Positions 25,819-33,654 of a DNA stretch of 64,000 nucleotides are shown here, one piece after another. Origin of the DNA: Azotimanducus sp963663145 (GTDB lineage Bacteria > Pseudomonadota > Gammaproteobacteria > Pseudomonadales > Azotimanducaceae). The notes under the pieces are model-generated. The model did no database searches. It had not been told where the DNA came from and was given only the letters and a program-made list of their open reading frames with translations. The stretch covers positions 1,860,001 to 1,924,000 of the forward strand of contig OY760134.1 in assembly GCA_963663145.1 (NCBI GenBank), written 5' to 3'. Position numbers and translations under genes: made by a program. Each line of letters begins with the position of its first letter. The first letter of the stretch is position 1.

Positions 25819-27471
25819 ATGCTGCTTGAACTCAACATCGAGAACTACGCCTTGGTGCAAAGCCTCAGGATTGAGTTCGGTGCGGGGCTTTCGGCCATTA
25901 CCGGCGAGTCTGGAGCGGGCAAATCGCTGTTGCTCGGTGCGCTTGGGCAGGTGCTTGGCGACCGCGCCGACTTAGCGCGTATCTCCCCGGACAAGACGGC
26001 GAGTCAGATCAGCGTCTTGTTTGACCTGACGGACACCCCGGCAGCAGCCGACTTCCTTGCGGCCCACGACCTCGAAAACACGGATGCTCCGAACGAGTGT
26101 CTCCTGCATCGGCGAATAGACATCAGTGGCCGTTCACGCGCTTACGTGAACGACGTTTCAGTGACCCTGTCAACCCTTCGCTCACTCGGCGCCCATTTGG
26201 TCGATATACACGCCCAAGACCAGCATCATGCATTGCGTACCCAGCAGGTACAACAGGCGTTCTTTGACGAGTACGCCGCCAGTGAAGAAGAGATCAAGCA
26301 CCTAGGCGCATGTTGGCATGCATGGCAATCCTCCGTATCACAGGCCAAGGAGATGCGAGAACGCACCCAATCCCAGCGGGATCGAATCGACCTGCTCAGC
26401 TATCAGGTAATGGAGCTTGATCGGCTCAGTCTCGATGAAGGCGAATACCCGCAAATCATCGAGGCGCATGATCGTCTTTCAAACCTTGATGCGCTGCGCA
26501 CCCAGGCAGGCCAAGCCATCGACCTCTTGGAACAGGAAGACCTTGGGCTTGCGGCGAGGCTAAGTCAATTGAATGGTCTGCTTGAACGCATGCGCGATAG
26601 CCACCAGTCTGTGCAGGCGGCGCGGGATGGCAGCGCGTCGGCCTCCTCGGAGCTCGCCCTCGTGACCACGGAGCTGACCCGCTATCTCGACAGCCTTCAG
26701 GCCGACCCGCAGGAACTCGAACGAATCGATCAAAGGCTCTCAAGTGTCATTGACCTCGCGCGAAAGCACAGGGTACAGCCGGAAGCGCTGTTCGCTCACG
26801 GCCAAGCGCTACGCGCCGAGCTTGATGGGATGGAACGCCAAGACGGCGATCTCGCCAATATGGAAACCGAGGTCACGAAACGCGAAAAGGCGTTCAACTC
26901 GGCAGCCAAGGCCATCGGCAAACGACGACGCGAAGCCCTGCCATCATTCGAATCCGCGCTTTACGGCTATCTGAAAAGGCTCGGACTGGCGGACGCGCGC
27001 ATTCAGGTGGTGCTTGCCGAACAGGTTCACGAACGAGGTTTCGAGAAGGTGTCATTCGACTACGCGGCTTCCAAGACACTCAAGGCCATTGCGCTCGACA
27101 AGGTCGCCTCGGGCGGGGAGCGCTCCAGGCTTGCGCTGGCGATCGAACTGCTGGCGGCCCAACACTCGCAGCTTCCCACCCTGATTCTCGACGAGGCCGA
27201 CGTTGGGATTGGCGGACGCCTTTCCGATGAGGTCGGAAAACTGCTTTCGGAACTCTCCTTGCGCACGCAAATTCTCATGATCACCCACGCGCCGCAGGCG
27301 GCGGCTCGAGCGCAAGCTCATTACCGCGTTGTGAAGGCCGAAGATGAAAGCGTGGCGATTTGCGAGCTCGGGGATGAAGAACGGCTCGAGGAAGTAAGCC
27401 GCATGCTTGGAGGCGCACACCTTGCGGATTCCACTCGCGAATACGCCCGCAAACTCCTGCAGTCGGCGTAG
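25819..27471 (+). CDS. recN: DNA repair protein RecN
   Basis: 550 aa SMC-like ATPase. Walker A GESGAGKSLLLGALGQ is at about residues 34-41. A long coiled-coil middle region follows. The ABC signature VASGGERSRLALAIELLAA and Walker B TLILDEADVGIGG are near the C-terminus. It acts in double-strand break repair. It is divergent from hrcA with 59 bases between. No LexA-type box (CTG-N10-CAG) stands out in that gap. Confidence 0.97.
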   Translation: MLLELNIENYALVQSLRIEFGAGLSAITGESGAGKSLLLGALGQVLGDRADLARISPDKTASQISVLFDLTDTPAAADFLAAHDLENTDAPNECLLHRRIDISGRSRAYVNDVSVTLSTLRSLGAHLVDIHAQDQHHALRTQQVQQAFFDEYAASEEEIKHLGACWHAWQSSVSQAKEMRERTQSQRDRIDLLSYQVMELDRLSLDEGEYPQIIEAHDRLSNLDALRTQAGQAIDLLEQEDLGLAARLSQLNGLLERMRDSHQSVQAARDGSASASSELALVTTELTRYLDSLQADPQELERIDQRLSSVIDLARKHRVQPEALFAHGQALRAELDGMERQDGDLANMETEVTKREKAFNSAAKAIGKRRREALPSFESALYGYLKRLGLADARIQVVLAEQVHERGFEKVSFDYAASKTLKAIALDKVASGGERSRLALAIELLAAQHSQLPTLILDEADVGIGGRLSDEVGKLLSELSLRTQILMITHAPQAAARAQAHYRVVKAEDESVAICELGDEERLEEVSRMLGGAHLADSTREYARKLLQSA

Positions 27472-27500
27472 CAATTCCCAACGAGTGGCCGTACTTAGGT

Positions 27501-27896
27501 ATGCTTGATGAATTTCACGGTCACCCACTCGCTTTGAAGCAATTTCTCATACTCATTTGCGTCGGCCTCATCCTTACGGGCTGCGCCCGACTGCCGAACA
27601 TTTCCATGCCGAAGTTCGGCATTCCGAAGATTCACAAGATCACCGTGTATCAAGGCAACGTGTTGACACAGCGCATGGTTGACGAGCTGCGCCCCGGCAT
27701 GACCCGCCGCCAAGTGGTGTATGTCCTCGGCCAACCCGTCAATGTCAATCCTTTCCGGGTCGAACGTTGGGACTACATCTACACGGTCGCGACCGGCGAA
27801 GGCTTCAATGTGAACCGACGTGTCAGCGTCTACTTTGAAGGCGACACCTTGGTGCGCATCCAAGGGGATCTCGCGCCGAACATGGGAACGCAATAG
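27501..27896 (+). CDS. bamE: Outer membrane assembly lipoprotein BamE (SmpA/OmlA)
   Basis: 131 aa from ATG 27501, or 120 aa from TTG 27534. The second start fits the signal peptide better (KQFLILICVGLILTGC, lipobox LTGC). The BamE domain shows VYQGNVLTQRMVDELRPGMT, RRQVVYVLGQPVNVNPF and RWDYIYTV. It is a small subunit of the outer-membrane beta-barrel assembly complex. Convergent with rnfH, as in other gammaproteobacteria. Confidence 0.93.
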   Translation: MLDEFHGHPLALKQFLILICVGLILTGCARLPNISMPKFGIPKIHKITVYQGNVLTQRMVDELRPGMTRRQVVYVLGQPVNVNPFRVERWDYIYTVATGEGFNVNRRVSVYFEGDTLVRIQGDLAPNMGTQ

Positions 27897-27901
27897 CCTT
27901 G

Positions 27902-28183
27902 TTATTTCCACGCCCGCCGACGGCGGGCATCCACCGGATCAATTTCCAAAGGGCGCAGAATCTCTATTCGGTCTCCGTCCGCGATTGGTCGCGAGGCGTT
28001 CTCGACCAGCCTTCCGTAGATTGCGAACTGCTCATACCGCCACGCCTCTTCCGGAAACTCGGTGCATTGCGCGCGCGCAAACACCACGGCTTCAGCGAGA
28101 CCTGTTCCCTGCTCCACCGCCAAGTGCTTGCGAAATTGTCCTCCAGGGCCAAGGTAAACGATTTCAAAAGTGATTTTCTGCAT
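27902..28183 (-). CDS. rnfH: RnfH family protein
   Basis: 93 aa ubiquitin-like fold: EIVYLGPGGQ at the start, then AIYGRLVENASRPIADGDRI and EILRPLEIDPVDARRRRA, the family signature. Biochemical role is unknown. Normally ratA precedes it in the same operon and smpB lies divergently beyond; here only 78 bases separate the rnfH and smpB starts, so ratA is missing. Confidence 0.9.
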   Translation of the reverse strand: MQKITFEIVYLGPGGQFRKHLAVEQGTGLAEAVVFARAQCTEFPEEAWRYEQFAIYGRLVENASRPIADGDRIEILRPLEIDPVDARRRRAWK

Positions 28184-28261
28184 GCGATCAACCTTTCGCC
28201 CTAAGGTCCCTGTTTATCCTATGCTAATGTCAATCTGTGCTCCCGGCACCCGGGCATTCCG

Positions 28262-28750
28262 ATGAAAAAGTCAGGCAAGTCAAAGATCGGCCGTAGCCAG
28301 ATCGCACGCAATCGGCGTGCCGACTTTGATTATGAACTGCTTGACCGATTCGAGGCGGGGCTTGTCTTGCTCGGATGGGAAGTCAAGAGCTTGCGTGTTG
28401 GCGGCGCGGACTTAAGCGACAGCTATGTGCGAGTGCGCGAAGGTGAAGCTTGGCTCATGGGGTCGCACATCACACCCCTGCCGACGGTTGCGCCGCACGA
28501 GCATGCGGATGCCACCCGCAGCCGCAAGTTGCTATTGCACGCGAAAGAAATCTCCAAATTGTTTATCCACACTTCCCACCGCGGCGCGACCTGCATCGCC
28601 TTATCGCTCTATTGGCGCCGCGGCCGCGTCAAGTGCGAAATCGCCCTAGCACGAGGCAAGAAACGACACGACAAACGCGAGGCCGAAAAGCAGCGCGACT
28701 GGAATCGAGAAAAGCAACGATTGTTGCGCGCGCAAGTTCGGAAGTCCTAG
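28262..28750 (+). CDS. smpB: SsrA-binding protein SmpB
   Basis: 162 aa. SmpB signatures are NRRADFDYELLDRFEAGLVL, GWEVKSLRVGGADLSDSYV and the basic C-terminal tail KKRHDKREAEKQRDW. It binds tmRNA and rescues stalled ribosomes. There is no clear Shine-Dalgarno; instead the leader has a CCCGG-CAC-CCGGG hairpin a few bases before the ATG. A tmRNA gene is not recognisable next to it. Confidence 0.97.
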   Translation: MKKSGKSKIGRSQIARNRRADFDYELLDRFEAGLVLLGWEVKSLRVGGADLSDSYVRVREGEAWLMGSHITPLPTVAPHEHADATRSRKLLLHAKEISKLFIHTSHRGATCIALSLYWRRGRVKCEIALARGKKRHDKREAEKQRDWNREKQRLLRAQVRKS

Positions 28751-28810
28751 CACGGTTGAAAATCTCGACTGCATAGCACTTCCTTAACTTCCTCATTTCA
28801 AGGCCATATC

Positions 28811-28956
28811 TTGCTTGCCAAACTGACATCAAAGAATCAGATTACTTTGCCGAAGGCGGCGCTTTCGGCGTGTCCAGCCGCCCAGTACTTTGAAGTTGTC
28901 CCGGAAAGAGGGCGAATTGTGCTCACTCCTTTTCAAATTAATGGAGGAACACCGGC
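28811..28956 (+). pseudogene. AbrB/MazE-type antitoxin remnant (N-terminal half)
   Basis: From TTG 28811 the frame reads LAKLTSKNQITLPKAALSA, then QYFEVVPERGRIVLTPFQ. K-TSKNQITLPKA...YFEV...GRIVLTP is the SpoVT/AbrB swapped-hairpin DNA-binding domain of small antitoxins. The helical C-terminus that should bind a toxin is missing; the frame runs on into unrelated sequence. It joins directly to a toxin tail in another frame at about 28957. Confidence 0.65.
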
Positions 28957-29058
28957 TGGAGCTTCTCGATCGACAAGGATTTGCTTGTGCTACGGGAAGA
29001 CTTCTCGGTGCCGATCATTTCGCCGCAGGAATTCAAGTCGCGCCTTGCAATTACATAA
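28957..29058 (+). pseudogene. PIN-domain toxin remnant (C-terminal tail)
   Basis: In a different frame from the preceding antitoxin piece, it reads IDKDLLVLREDFSVPIISP then QEFKSRLAIT and a stop at 29056-29058. The (S/G)DKDLL-L...PI-SP-EF pattern is the end of a PIN toxin of the AbrB-linked group. The rest of the toxin is absent. A single internal deletion would explain an antitoxin head fused to a toxin tail. Confidence 0.6.
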
Positions 29059-29250
29059 TCAGCCCCCAATTATGAGTACTTGCAGGTTCGCGGTCGCACA
29101 TGCATATGCGCCTACCCAATGTGAGAAAATGACTTGTTTGACGGCCTGCGGATGCAGCTTGCGTGCGGTTCTGCATCCAATTCACCGCCCCAATAACAAA
29201 ATCCCACCGACGAACCCGACTTATACTCAAGAATTGCCCAGGAGATCACC
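29059..29250. other. Upstream region of the secretion cluster
   Basis: About 190 bases without a gene. A -10-like TATACT lies near 29222 before the 29251 ORF, but I find no matching -35. The sequence includes AGGAG about 8 bases before the ATG at 29251, a good ribosome-binding site. Confidence 0.35.
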
Positions 29251-29538
29251 ATGTCCGAATCTGTCGAGATGATTTTTGCCGACAATGTTGCCCAAGTTCA
29301 GGTTACCGGCGGCATCGTCCGGCTGCTGCTCGGAACCAACAAACCACGCATAGGCGACGACGACCAGCCTCCTGAAATCACGACTAATCAATGTCTGATC
29401 ATGCCGATCGAAGGGTTCCTGCGCACCCTGCAGATTTTCCAGCAGGCTGTTGATGGTCTTGAAAAGCGCGGGGTGCTCAAGCGTAACCCGCAGGAAGAAG
29501 CAGAACAGCCTGCGGTGACCTTCGGCAACGGCGATTAG
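29251..29538 (+). CDS. Small conserved-looking protein leading a type I secretion cluster
   Basis: 95 aa, acidic, no signal peptide or membrane segment. It starts MSESVEMIFADNVAQVQVTG, has MPIEGFLRTLQIFQQAVDGL in the middle and ends EEAEQPAVTFGNGD. I do not recognise a domain. A strong ribosome-binding site (AGGAG) and normal codon use support it. It is 38 bases upstream of the ABC transporter on the same strand, so it is probably co-expressed: it could be a cytoplasmic regulator or chaperone of secretion. It is not a secreted RTX protein. Confidence 0.75.
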   Translation: MSESVEMIFADNVAQVQVTGGIVRLLLGTNKPRIGDDDQPPEITTNQCLIMPIEGFLRTLQIFQQAVDGLEKRGVLKRNPQEEAEQPAVTFGNGD

Positions 29539-29576
29539 GCTGATCGGCCAGGATTCGGACCCAAGGATTCGAGCAC

Positions 29577-31397
29577 TTGAATCAGAAAAACACCATATCA
29601 CTCGGCCAGGTCGCGAAGCCGTCCTATCAGGTTGCATCGCTGCCGAGGCGCATGGTCGACTTCTTCTGGGGCTTGATCGCCAAACTCGGCGACAATAGCG
29701 AGGTTGCCTTGGCGGCCAATTCTCCACTCGGTCGAGCGCTCGAGCGTCTGCGCAAAACCTTTGTGGGCGTGTTCATTCTGAGCATCGGCACCAACTTGCT
29801 GATGCTCACGGCGCCCATGTACATGCTGCAACTCTACGACCGGGTGCTGAGTTCGCGCTCCATGGACACACTCGTCGCACTCAGCCTCCTCGTGCTCGGC
29901 CTCTTTATCGTACTCGGGATGCTTGAGGTGGCCCGTTCCCGCAGCATGATTCGGGTCGCCCAAGCCGTCGACAAGGAGCTCACCCCAGACCTCTTCAACT
30001 CCCTGTCGCGAGCCAGCGGGCCGAAAGACCCGAAGGGTTCCAATCAACTGCTGAACGACATGAATTCGGTACGTGGCATGCTGACCTCGCCGGCACTCTT
30101 TGCGTTTTTCGATGCGCCTTGGAGCCCCATCTATATTCTGGTGATCTTCCTGATGCATCCCTTGTTGGGCTCCATCGCTTTGGTGGGCGCGATCTTCATG
30201 TTCAGCATGGCATTGACCGTCAACCGCATGTCGCAGCCTCCCTTGCAACGCTCCATTCCCTTCAAGAATGCAGCTTCGCGACTCACCAGCATGGTGCTCA
30301 AGAACCAGTCATCGGTGCAGTCGATGGGCATGGGCGAAACCCTGACCAAGCGCTGGCAGGAAAGCCATGAAGCCGCCACAGGCTGGCAAGGGCGAGCGAG
30401 CGACCTGATTGGCTCCATGTCCGGTGTTTCCAAATCTGTGCGCCTTGGATTGCAGTCGGCTATTCTCGGTTCCGGCGCCCTTCTCGTCTTGCAAACGCCG
30501 CCCGCCATCACGCCGGGCATTATGATCGCCGCCTCGATCATCATGGGCCGGGCGCTTGCGCCGCTCGATCAAGCCATCGGCGCTTGGCGCAATTTCATCG
30601 CCTCGCGCACCGCTTGGCAACGGCTCAAGCAGGCGCTGGTCGGCATTGATCTGACCCGCGATACCAAGCCAATCGACATCTCCAACGGCAATCTTATTCT
30701 TGAGAATCTGTCCGTCGCACCTCCGGAATCCGACAATCCGCTGCTGCGCAATCTCAATATGACAGTGCCTGGTGGCACGCTGCTCGGCATCGTTGGCCCG
30801 AACGCATCCGGCAAGTCAACCCTTGGGCGCGTCATCACGGGAAGTTGGAAGCCACTTGAGGGCACCGTGCGTTTGGGTGGAGTCGATGTGCATCAGTGGC
30901 ACAGTGAAGACCGAGGGCGCTATGTCGGATACCTTCCACAGGAAAGCGAACTTTTTGAAGGTACGGTCGCGGACAATATTGCGCGCTTTCAGGAAGATGT
31001 CGATCATGATGACGTGGTGGCGGCGGCACGCGCCGCCGGTGTCGAGGACCTCATATTGCGTCTCCCCAACGCCTTCGACACCAAACTGCAGCCCTTTGGG
31101 AAGAACCTTTCCGGTGCCCAGCAAAAGGGGGTTTCTCTCGCGCGGGCGCTGTACGGAAACCCTTATCTGTTGATTCTTGATGAGCCGGACACGGGATTCG
31201 ATGTGCACGGATTCGGGCGGCTACGTGAAACCTTGGATCGATTGAAAGCGACCAAAACCACGGTCATTCTCATCAGTCACAACACCATGCTGCTTCAGGC
31301 AACGCAGTTCATGGTGGTCTTAAACGATCATGGCGGCGTGCGCGCCGGACCAACCGCTGAAATGCTTCAGAACGCTAACGGCGAGCGTGCGGGCTAG
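29577..31397 (+). CDS. Type I secretion ABC transporter (PrtD-like permease/ATPase)
   Basis: 606 aa from TTG 29577, with AAGGA 9 bases upstream. An ABC transmembrane region (about residues 60-330, starting FVGVFILSIGTNLLMLTAPM) with DAPWSPIYILVIFLMHPLLG, typical of PrtD/HasD, precedes the ATPase. Walker A is GPNASGKSTLGR, Walker B LLILDEPDTGFD, and the switch His is in ILISHNTM. The signature is LSGAQQKGVSLARAL, with Ala where most ABC proteins have Gly. It exports unfolded proteins from cytoplasm to outside with the adaptor below and a TolC not present here. Confidence 0.92.
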   Translation: MNQKNTISLGQVAKPSYQVASLPRRMVDFFWGLIAKLGDNSEVALAANSPLGRALERLRKTFVGVFILSIGTNLLMLTAPMYMLQLYDRVLSSRSMDTLVALSLLVLGLFIVLGMLEVARSRSMIRVAQAVDKELTPDLFNSLSRASGPKDPKGSNQLLNDMNSVRGMLTSPALFAFFDAPWSPIYILVIFLMHPLLGSIALVGAIFMFSMALTVNRMSQPPLQRSIPFKNAASRLTSMVLKNQSSVQSMGMGETLTKRWQESHEAATGWQGRASDLIGSMSGVSKSVRLGLQSAILGSGALLVLQTPPAITPGIMIAASIIMGRALAPLDQAIGAWRNFIASRTAWQRLKQALVGIDLTRDTKPIDISNGNLILENLSVAPPESDNPLLRNLNMTVPGGTLLGIVGPNASGKSTLGRVITGSWKPLEGTVRLGGVDVHQWHSEDRGRYVGYLPQESELFEGTVADNIARFQEDVDHDDVVAAARAAGVEDLILRLPNAFDTKLQPFGKNLSGAQQKGVSLARALYGNPYLLILDEPDTGFDVHGFGRLRETLDRLKATKTTVILISHNTMLLQATQFMVVLNDHGGVRAGPTAEMLQNANGERAG

Positions 31398-31423
31398 AAA
31401 TCACCGCCAAGGGGAGTTGCATC

Positions 31424-32776
31424 ATGCAAATTGATTTGGCTTCGACCATGAACCCGGACACCACCTCGCCGCCTCCAGAGATGAGGCGTGCGCTGCGTGA
31501 TCCGCTGGTACTCTTGGGCGTGGTGGCGTTTGTCGGCGGCTTCCTTGGATTGTTGCTGTTCGCATCGTTCAAGACCCTTGATGAGGGTGCCATCGCGCAA
31601 GGCAAGGTAGTGGTTGAAGGCAATCGAAAATCTGTGCAGCACCTTGAAGGCGGCATCGTTTCGGGAATTCTCGTCAAGGACGGTGATCGCGTTGAAGCGG
31701 GCCAAGTCTTGATTGCGCTTGAGCGCACCAAACCGCAAGCTGAACTTGACCTGCTGACGGGGCGCTTCTTCACTGCGCAAGCGTCGGTGGACCGTCTGCT
31801 CTCCGAGCAGCGCAACCTTGATGATGTGAAGTGGTCGGAACGACTCCTGGTCTATGAACCCGATTCGCGGCTCGACGAAATACTGACGGATCAGAAATCC
31901 TTGTTTGACAGCCGCAAGGAGGAACTTCGCGGGCAGGCCGATATCCTGCGCCAACGCGTCTTGCAGATCGACAAACAAGTTGAAGGCAAGGATGACCAGT
32001 TACAAGCCAGCAGGGAGCGACTTGAGGTGACCAGCCAGCAACTCGAGCAGACCGAAGACCTGCAAAAGCAGCAGCTTGCACCCATTTCCGAAGTCTATGA
32101 ACTACAAAATCGCAAGTCCCAAATTCAAGGCGAAATCGGCCAGTTGGTGTCCGACATAGGCGCGCTCGAAGAGAAAAAGAGCGAGACGCTGTTTCAGATA
32201 CGGCAACTCGATTCCGAAGCGCAGGAGAGAATCAACACCGATCTCGTCGATGCACAGTCCACCCTCTCCGATGTTCGCGAGCAACTCAATGCCGCCCGCG
32301 ACGTACTTGAACGCACGGAGATTCGCGCCCCGGACGATGGCGTGGTACTGGGACTGGCCGTGTACAGCCCCGGGGCGGTCGTGGATTCGGGTGCCGAAGT
32401 CCTGCAAGTGGTGCCGGAAAATGAGCGGCTCTTGGTTGAAGCCAGGGTGAATTCGCTTGATCGCGACAGTGTGGAAGTCGGATTGCCGGTGCGCATTCGT
32501 TTGAGTGGACTCAACCCCCGCAATGTGCCCGAAATCAACGGCACGGTTGAGTGGGTATCGGCGGATGCCCTCGAGGAAAGGGATTCCGGTTTTCTCTACT
32601 ACCTGTCACGCATCGGTTTCGAACCTTCCGAACTTGAGAAGGTTGAAGGGTTTGAAAGTGGGTTCAAGCCGGGTGTGCCGGTCGAAGTCGCAATACTCTC
32701 CGGAGAACGCACCTTCATGGACTACCTCATTCAACCCATCAAGGGTTCCCTGGGTCGCGCATTTAAGGAGACCTAA
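31424..32776 (+). CDS. HlyD-family type I secretion periplasmic adaptor
   Basis: 450 aa. A short cytoplasmic N-terminus and one membrane segment (about residues 30-50, LLGVVAFVGGFLGLLLF) are followed by the first lipoyl half (VVVEGNRKSVQHLEGGIVSG), a long coiled-coil hairpin (about 130-270) and the second half with TEIRAPDDGVVLGLAVYSPG. The C-terminal ERTFMDYLIQPIKGSLGRAF is the HlyD/PrtE ending. It bridges the ABC protein and the outer-membrane channel. No substrate gene with Gly-rich RTX repeats is nearby. Confidence 0.93.
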   Translation: MQIDLASTMNPDTTSPPPEMRRALRDPLVLLGVVAFVGGFLGLLLFASFKTLDEGAIAQGKVVVEGNRKSVQHLEGGIVSGILVKDGDRVEAGQVLIALERTKPQAELDLLTGRFFTAQASVDRLLSEQRNLDDVKWSERLLVYEPDSRLDEILTDQKSLFDSRKEELRGQADILRQRVLQIDKQVEGKDDQLQASRERLEVTSQQLEQTEDLQKQQLAPISEVYELQNRKSQIQGEIGQLVSDIGALEEKKSETLFQIRQLDSEAQERINTDLVDAQSTLSDVREQLNAARDVLERTEIRAPDDGVVLGLAVYSPGAVVDSGAEVLQVVPENERLLVEARVNSLDRDSVEVGLPVRIRLSGLNPRNVPEINGTVEWVSADALEERDSGFLYYLSRIGFEPSELEKVEGFESGFKPGVPVEVAILSGERTFMDYLIQPIKGSLGRAFKET

Positions 32777-32834
32777 ACCGCTTACCACAGAGGAACCTTC
32801 GAGCAAGTAAGCGAGAAAATCAACCCCGTAGGAC

Positions 32835-32863
32835 TTGCAACCTCAGAGCGACTCTCGCACAAT
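32835..32863 (+). promoter_or_regulatory. Putative promoter of tRNA-Gly
   Basis: TTGCAA (32835-32840), a 17-base spacer, then CACAAT (32858-32863). Each box matches the sigma-70 consensus at 4 of 6 positions and the spacing is ideal. The tRNA begins 14 bases after the -10 box. Confidence 0.45.
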
Positions 32864-32876
32864 GCCGCTTCTCGGC

Positions 32877-32952
32877 GCGGGAATAGCTCAGCTGGTAGAG
32901 CGCAACCTTGCCAAGGTTGAGGTCGCCGGTTCGAACCCGGTTTCCCGCTCCA
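32877..32952 (+). tRNA. tRNA-Gly (anticodon GCC)
   Basis: 76 bases with encoded CCA. The acceptor stem GCGGGAA pairs with TTCCCGC, the D-arm has AGCTCAGCTGGTAGAGC, the anticodon stem is CAACCTTGCCAAGGTTG with GCC in the loop, and the T-arm is CCGGTTCGAACCCGG. It reads GGC and GGT codons. It follows the secretion adaptor and precedes decayed DNA. Confidence 0.97.
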
Positions 32953-33017
32953 ATACTTCCGCAAGATTGTATGAACTCACCAAGATGAGGATGACCTGCG
33001 AAGCATTGCTTGATTCT

Positions 33018-33601
33018 TCACGCAAGATGTGAAAGCAGCGTCCGCCAAGACAGCACTTCTACCCGCTCCTTGTTGACATATTCCCGCCTGCCTTTGGCGT
33101 GAACCTGAATCGCCCTGAGTTCCGGATATTTTCTTTTCAGAAAGATCAGGTGTTTGCTCACCTCGGTTTGTCTGCTCCTCGCCTCAATGGCCAGCCGCGG
33201 CGTTTGGCTCTGGGTGACAATGAAGTCCACCTCCCTGCCGGTTCGGTCGCGAAAGTACCACAGGTCGTAGTTCTCACCCTCGCTATCTTGCAAAAAATGG
33301 ACCCATTTAAGGAGATGGCAAGCCACCAGGTTTTCAAATCGCGCGCCAAGATCCTCAACAACGGCCCAGTCGTAATAGTGCCATGCGCAACCCGCAAATC
33401 CTCCCTTAGGTTGTTGATGGAAAGTGGCGATGCCACAAGCGCCTGTAGTCTCTCCATCAACAGCTGCATCTGCGCAAGCTGCCGCGTCTGCTCAAGTGAG
33501 GAGACCTCCTCATACACATACCTTTGCTGATAGTCTCGCCTCCAGCGCCGCGCATCGCGGCGTGAACCAGAATAAAGGGGCGTGCGCAAAAGGACACCCA
33601 C
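33018..33601 (-). pseudogene. Remnant of an AAA ATPase with DUF4143 domain
   Basis: The C-terminal DUF4143 part is readable from the stop at 33018: ARFENLVACHLLKWVHFLQD, then YFRDRTGREVDFIV. Further upstream in another frame it reads SGSRRDARRWRRDYQQRYV and SPLSINNLREDLRVAH. Compared with the family, about 45 residues are missing between VAH and YYDW (near 33375), and the N-terminal P-loop ATPase domain is absent altogether. So at least one deletion with frameshift and a large 5' truncation. Such ATPases are stand-alone and of unclear role. Confidence 0.75.
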
Positions 33602-33613
33602 ATGCCTGTCGGG
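33595..33613. repeat. Possible degraded REP-like half-site
   Basis: AAAAGGACACCCACATGCC, running from 33588, with ACCCAC and GT-C-GGGT forming a bulged hairpin (33595-33613). It resembles AAAAAGGACACCC at 44045 and the hairpin at 45373-45403 that flank the transposase. GGACACCC also occurs by chance in coding DNA, so this may be coincidence. Confidence 0.3.
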
Positions 33614-33654
33614 TAGGATTGACCTCTTGCATTCTTCAATTGTCAGGCAAGCGC

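Noticed and set aside
28751..29250. tmRNA gene next to smpB
   Set aside because: No tRNA-like ends or ANDENYALAA-type tag reading frame could be found; the interval holds the AbrB/PIN remnant instead.
33424..33654. N-terminal extension of 77 codons for the carboxylase
   Set aside because: It runs through the decayed ATPase gene on the other strand and is low-complexity; the conserved start is MSFQRILISNRGEIA at 33655.
29059..33654. RTX substrate of the type I secretion pair
   Set aside because: No GGxGxDxx repeats in any frame around the cluster.
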